This document shows positions 59,200 to 64,000 of a DNA stretch of 64,000 nucleotides, piece after piece. This DNA is from Paragonimus skrjabini miyazakii (taxonomy: Eukaryota; Platyhelminthes; Trematoda; Plagiorchiida; Troglotrematidae), in assembly GCA_014338405.1 (NCBI GenBank), contig JTDE01000421.1, positions 55,160 to 119,159 of the forward strand, given 5' to 3'. The notes under the pieces were generated by a model. The model was not told the DNA's origin. It was given only the letters and a program-made list of their open reading frames with translations, and searched no databases. The translations under genes were made by a program, and so were the position numbers. Positions within the stretch are counted from its first letter, which is position 1; each line of letters starts with the position of its first letter.

Positions 59200-61432
59200 T
59201 TAAGAATTCAACGCTATCCAGAGTTCATCCATGCTGAGTTCACCATCACCGTCTGTATCGTAGCGGTTGATGAACTGAAGAATTTCGTTTAATCCCTTAA
59301 ATGAACCGATCGATGCGAGGAAATTGCGAAGTTCCGTACAAGAGATTGTACCGCTACCATCTTTATCGATTGTTTTCAATGCCTCCATAATTTCTGATCT
59401 GCAGCATATCACATAAAAGTAGGATAATAACGGGTAATTTATTCATGTTTCTAAGGGCTATGATTATTTTCTGTTGATCTCTACTGTCCAGTACATAATA
59501 AGTAGATACGTGCACATCTCAAACAAAACACAAAAATAAGTACATCCCTCTAAGTATACTGAATCCTTCTAGCGGATTTTTGGTTGACCAATGATCAGAC
59601 GATATATCGAAAGGTAAGCCTACCAAGTAAAACCTAGAGAATACATAGGCGCAATGATGTACGCCATTGGTTGTTCTTTGCTACATTGAGAGAGACTGCG
59701 TGTCTTCACAGCACTTACAGTGGTAAATGTTACACACCTCTGCAAAAGAGGTGTGGATATTTTATACAATTTATCCCACAAGTATAAGACCTCCTGCGGT
59801 TTAACTGATAGTTCGTATATCGAAGTGGCGTATCCTGTACCTGCGTAGAATACAACTATAAGCTAACAGGAAGGTTTGTGACAAGGTGGTTTTGCGATGC
59901 TATGAACTAGCGGGCGGTCTATGGTTATCGGGCCACTCAGCGTGCCTCCGTCTGGAGTACGAGTGTTTTACAGTGTAACAACTGATATTCGTTCAGGTAG
60001 AAGAGACCATCATTATCGAGGGATAGAGTGATACTAACCTGAGCTGCAGTCATCGTTGGTCAAATTTTTGAGTAACCTGATGAACTGTAGTTAATTTTCG
60101 CTTATTGCCAGTGACTATGAAAATGCATCGAAAGAATTTTGCATAAGAAAACATGTTGAGGTGGCATTACAGTAAAGAAATAGAGCGACGCCTGTATACA
60201 TCTGCTTGTTAAAACTGCCGCAATAGGGGCTCCACATTACAAACGAAAATAATGCTATTTGGTGAAGTAGTAACATGTTGCGATGGCATAAACATAAGTA
60301 AATACGACTGATGCTTGTGTTTCCGAAGGTCATAACTCGCAAAAGTATATAGAAAAAGATTTTGGTTCCAGGACAGAATTGTTAGAGGTTATATACTGCA
60401 TACCTACATGAACCACACAACCCAAATAAAAAGCATAAATCTATGGTTTCTGAAGGTCAATCGATTTCTTTAGGTGTCAATCAAGCTAAGAGCGAACTAT
60501 CAACAACGTTATCTCAGATTATCGGACAAATTTTGAACTGGCCATCAAAGAACTACCATACAAAATAAACAGATAATTTCAAGATGGTTGGTAACGAACT
60601 AGAAATCTCAAAAAATGTGTCTGCACTTTCATTACTCGCCCATTACTGCTTATTTATTCGACTGACGCTGTTTTCCGCAGCTACAGTCTGTAAAAAATTA
60701 TCACAGATATTTCGACATTTGTGTTGATCACCTATGGTAAGTTTTAGGGAAATCTGCATTTCCGGTAATTATTGGAAATGCCTTAGGGGAACTTCATGTG
60801 AACTAGCCTGACAGCTTCCACTTATTTGCTGTTTATTTGTTAAGAAATGGCTAGATTTATGCTCTCTTGTCAAGTCCTCTTTGAAGCTGTGAACTTAGAG
60901 TTATAGGATTATCCAAGCCATTCTATGTGCAACATTTGATCACTAAGCAAGTTCACTATTAGAGGTAATACATACAAACAGACAGATATATAGGCTGTTT
61001 TGTTTTCAATGAATTTAATAAATTCACTGGAATTCTGACATGTTGAGATAAACTGCATCCATTCGGAATCCATTGTTCAGTCTCCCAGTTGTAAACGCTT
61101 ATTCTAAGCTGATAGTTTAGTGGGTAAGATCTTTAGCTAGTAATGCATAGGATCGCCAGTTAGAGCGTCATTCAGTCTATTAATATCCTAATAAACCAAA
61201 CAGAAGGCTTCGCTGTCTACACGAACAATGTGAAATTTTAAAATTAAAATTTATGATCAACAGTTGTGCTTGATGACTCAAAAAATAGATGAATTTTATC
61301 GCTCAGTGTAACCAGTTTCTTGTGAAGACGAACATATTTATTCATTGGAAATAAGAGTAAAATAAAATCGCCCACAGGTTAAACAACTCACTTGTCGACT
61401 TCGGTATCTTCGTCATTGGCCATTATAATTTT
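59200..61432 (-). CDS. Small two-EF-hand calcium-binding protein
   Basis: Two exons on the minus strand. Exon 1: 61432-61392, ATG at 61423, encoding MANDEDTEVD plus two bases of a Lys codon. Intron 61391-59399 (1993 bases) starts GTGAGT and ends CTGCAG. Exon 2: 59398-59203 plus TAA at 59202-59200. The phase-2 junction restores AAA (Lys). The product is 76 residues with two canonical EF-hand loops, DKDGSGTISCTE and DTDGDGELSMDE, all calcium-ligand positions filled, joined by about 24 residues. It resembles the 8-kDa calcium-binding proteins of flukes; a soluble calcium sensor or buffer is the likely role. No poly(A) signal is obvious close to the stop. A reading that starts at the in-frame ATG at 59412 would run across the acceptor and is less likely. 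Confidence 0.85.
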
Positions 61433-61445
61433 CTGAAACTAATGT
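61433..61445 (-). promoter_or_regulatory. Candidate splice or spliced-leader acceptor before ATG
   Basis: On the minus strand CATTAGTTTCAG is followed by nine bases (AAAATTATA) and then the ATG at 61423. An AG acceptor so close to the start fits either a spliced-leader trans-splice site, common in flatworms, or a 5' untranslated intron. Confidence 0.45.
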
Positions 61446-63259
61446 TGAACGTATCACTGAGCAAGCAAAAAGAAGTCAAAACAAGATCGGCCATACACTA
61501 AGCATTTAAAACGCTACTGAATGCAATAGGCTTGCTTGAATTATAAGCTAATTCCTGGGTAAGGGTTCACGTTTTTTGGAAAAACATCAAAAGCTAACCA
61601 AGTCCATTTGACATTTCTTTGTTATCGAAAAACAAAAGTAGTGTTTCGCTGACAATGAAATATAAAAAACTGATCACAATATGTCAAACGCTTCTTGCGA
61701 TGTGTGAATGGCCAAAACTAGTTACTTTTCCAACGCAAAAACAGGCGCGTGGCAAAATTTAATAAAGATCTATACTACCCAGTGATTGACATCAACACAA
61801 ACAGTGCCGCCACTTGTTCACAGCTTCTAGGTATATGCAAGTATCTTTGTTAGTTCAGTCTGGAAAGAGAGGAGAATCCGAAGATCATTCTCATTAGATA
61901 TGAAGCCAAACTGAAGACTGTTATGCCCGATCCATAAATTTTCAGTTGTGTACGAGTGCTTCACGAATATATAGACAACCATTTTATTGGAGTCTATTAG
62001 AAAAACCATTTCACGCAATCTGTGTATTTGTGGTCTTTTGTTCTGACCTGCTTACTCATCCAAGGTGAGAATTATGCAGTGAAAATACTGCTCGGCATTT
62101 CCCTATGGGCTATGTACACTTCCTCAAATAGATTTTGAAAACACACTAGTTTGCTTTTTGCGGACAAACCTCTGTGTTTACTCGAGTCAACTACGACACA
62201 TTTATGAAGGAACTGAGAAAAACATAACTTTTACACAGGAATGCAAAAAAAATACAATACTCCATACCGGACAAGTAAAAATGTTTTAAAAACATTTATC
62301 GAGAAAAAATAATCGCAATGACTGAGATTGTGGGCAACGAACAAGCACACCTAAATGCAGGAAGATATGTAAAGATATTAACTATCAGACACAAAGGTTT
62401 GAAAGAGAGTTCGTTGTTGTGAACTGTTTAGCTTAAATTAGAAGAAACGGTACCGGTTAGATACTTGAGTGAGGAGTATGTTGACACACTTGACAACGTG
62501 TGTTTGTTTAAAGATATCACGATTCGGTGGGTTAAACATAATGTTTTGGCAAAAAAGATTGTGTTGCGACATTATGAAGAATTCATTTTAAATTTCTGAA
62601 AGTGCTGTCTGCTAAACAATTGCATTCACAAGTGACACCTATTAGAATATTGTTGTGACCATTGATACTGAGATTTAACAGTACTTGGACTGAACAATAT
62701 GTAACCAAAACCTTAAAGTAATGCTTTCCAGTAGAGTAAGAAAACATTTTAATCTTCCGTAGTAGATGATATTTCTGTATTCTATATCTGTCATCTTTAG
62801 AGGAATACATTTCACTAAAATATTTTAAAGAATAATTATTATGACTGTCTTTTGACAAGAATGTGAGACAGTAATTGAACTGTTTTATAACGTGATAATC
62901 AGACGAAAATGATGTTCTCCGGAGAAAGCTCATGATTTGAAATAAAACGTTCTCTCAATAACCTTAGTAAAACTATAAGCATGAGAACGTGAAAATATAG
63001 AAATGGCTGTCAAAATGGTTTTATTCCGGATTATTTGCACCCCATGTAAAGTACAAATTTCCCCACCCTTTCCGGATGAATCTACTGAGGTTATATACAC
63101 AATAGTGTAAAATTTTCACTATGTGAGTGAACACAACAATTTGTAGACTTGACTAGGCTGGCCTTGTAAATCATATATATTTTTGTTCTACAAGATCCCG
63201 GCCACTACAATAACGGTCACGTACTGAAAATATCTGAATCCCTGATTCGCATATTTTAG
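61446..63259. other. No recognisable gene
   Basis: The longest frame (62583-62933 on -, 116 codons) is rich in Ser, Tyr and Asn with no domain I recognise; left uncalled. The region would contain the promoter of the minus-strand EF-hand gene. Confidence 0.4.
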
Positions 63260-63507
63260 ATGGTTACATTTCACTTTCCGATAACGTGAGTACGATAGTA
63301 CAAACACTACCTTCTGTGCTACAAGAATTGCTTCTTTATCATTCGGCTTGGCGAGAACCAATTAGAATTTTAAAAATTCAGAAGTTTATCCAAAAAAACA
63401 TCGCGGAATCCCACAGTCATCACCAGGTCAAACATAGAGAAACTGGGGAAAGTTTGAGTGCGTACAGAGCCCAGCTGAACTCCTGGCAACCGAGGCGTAC
63501 TAAGTAA
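63260..63507 (+). CDS. Possible terminal exon of an unrecognised gene
   Basis: An acceptor (ATATTTTAG, AG at 63258-63259) opens a frame of about 82 codons ending in TAA at 63505-63507. The composition looks coding: SVLQELLLYHSAWREPIR, KIQKFIQKNIAESHSHHQ and a basic end QPRRTK. A leucine-rich amphipathic segment precedes a charged tail. No family recognised. Upstream exons were not found in the window, though a consensus donor (CAAG/GTGAGA at 62062) occurs 1.2 kb upstream in a phase that does not fit. Could be chance. Confidence 0.3.
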
Positions 63508-64000
63508 AAACGGTTTTCCTCCCTTAATATATAAAATACCTGTCAGCAAGACGTCTGTATCATTCCGGTTGAGATGAACTCGAGCTAAGTTATTTTTTTC
63601 CCTGTACTAGTCAACAGTGGTCGATAACATTATCTGCCTTCATTTTGAAACAACTTATGGCCATTCGGGAATTTGGTTTATTGGTCACGTCCCACTTCTG
63701 ATACAGAAGCTTCTCCATACCAGACGAACCAGTTACAAAGTTGACAATGTTTAAGGCGGGCCAGACGTTAACATTATAGAAATACCCCTGAACCAACTAA
63801 TTTCAATCTATTATCCACTTGTATGCAGGGAAACATTTTGCCTATTCGGCTCAATCCCACGCCTCATAACGTTCCTGCAAAATGTGTTGAAATACTTCCA
63901 GGCATTTCCAAAAATATATTGTTCTGCTCGAGACTACTATACCTAAAGTAGAAATCGGTTTTCATTACTTGGCAGTTAAAATGTTTGGTTGGGTTTAAAA
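63508..64000. other. No recognisable gene
   Basis: Short frames only up to the window edge. Confidence 0.45.

Overview
The window looks like intron- and transposon-rich nuclear DNA of a parasitic flatworm, most likely a digenean trematode. The evidence is: many decayed Penelope-like retroelements (PLEs) with a GIY-YIG domain; one non-LTR (LINE) family whose C-terminus is a C2H2 finger; a tRNA-derived SINE that carries a hammerhead ribozyme (the schistosome Smalpha satellite is the known parallel); and a small two-EF-hand gene of the type common in flukes. The species is not determinable by eye. Two runs of 100 N (11554-11653 and 52915-53014) are scaffold gaps.

Layout. 1-13.9 kb is mostly featureless, with SINE pieces at 0.2 and 9.1 kb and PLE fragments at 3 and 10 kb. 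14.1-18.2 kb holds two successive decayed PLEs of different subfamilies. 19.7-36.7 kb contains SINE copies, often as inverted pairs, a GTAA microsatellite (28.0 kb), a long inverted repeat with 1.15 kb between its arms (32.3-34.0 kb) and the first copy of an unclassified repeat R (36.1 kb). 37.7-39.5 kb is a 5'-truncated LINE on the minus strand. 42-51.5 kb is a graveyard of PLE and LINE pieces plus the second copy of R; one PLE is split by a SINE. 53 kb has the last codons of a LINE emerging from a gap. 56.5-57.7 kb is SINE plus PLE.

Host genes are confined to the right end. Two small EF-hand genes converge tail to tail: a diverged one on + (57990-58955, inferred two-exon model) and a canonical one on - (59200-61432, two exons, phase-2 intron with consensus splice sites). 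Both have an AG acceptor within 10 nt of the ATG, as expected for spliced-leader trans-splicing. A possible terminal exon of an unrecognised gene lies at 63260-63507.

The most interesting system is the ribozyme load. The SINE encodes a canonical type I hammerhead (CTGACGA core, 5-bp stem II, GAAA, GTC or GTT site, 6-bp stem I) in several copies. Several PLE 3' ends carry a second class of hammerhead-like module that keeps the core and stems I and III but has almost no stem II. The SINE copies also recur as head-to-head inverted duplicates whose two arms share private mutations, which suggests fold-back synthesis rather than independent insertions.
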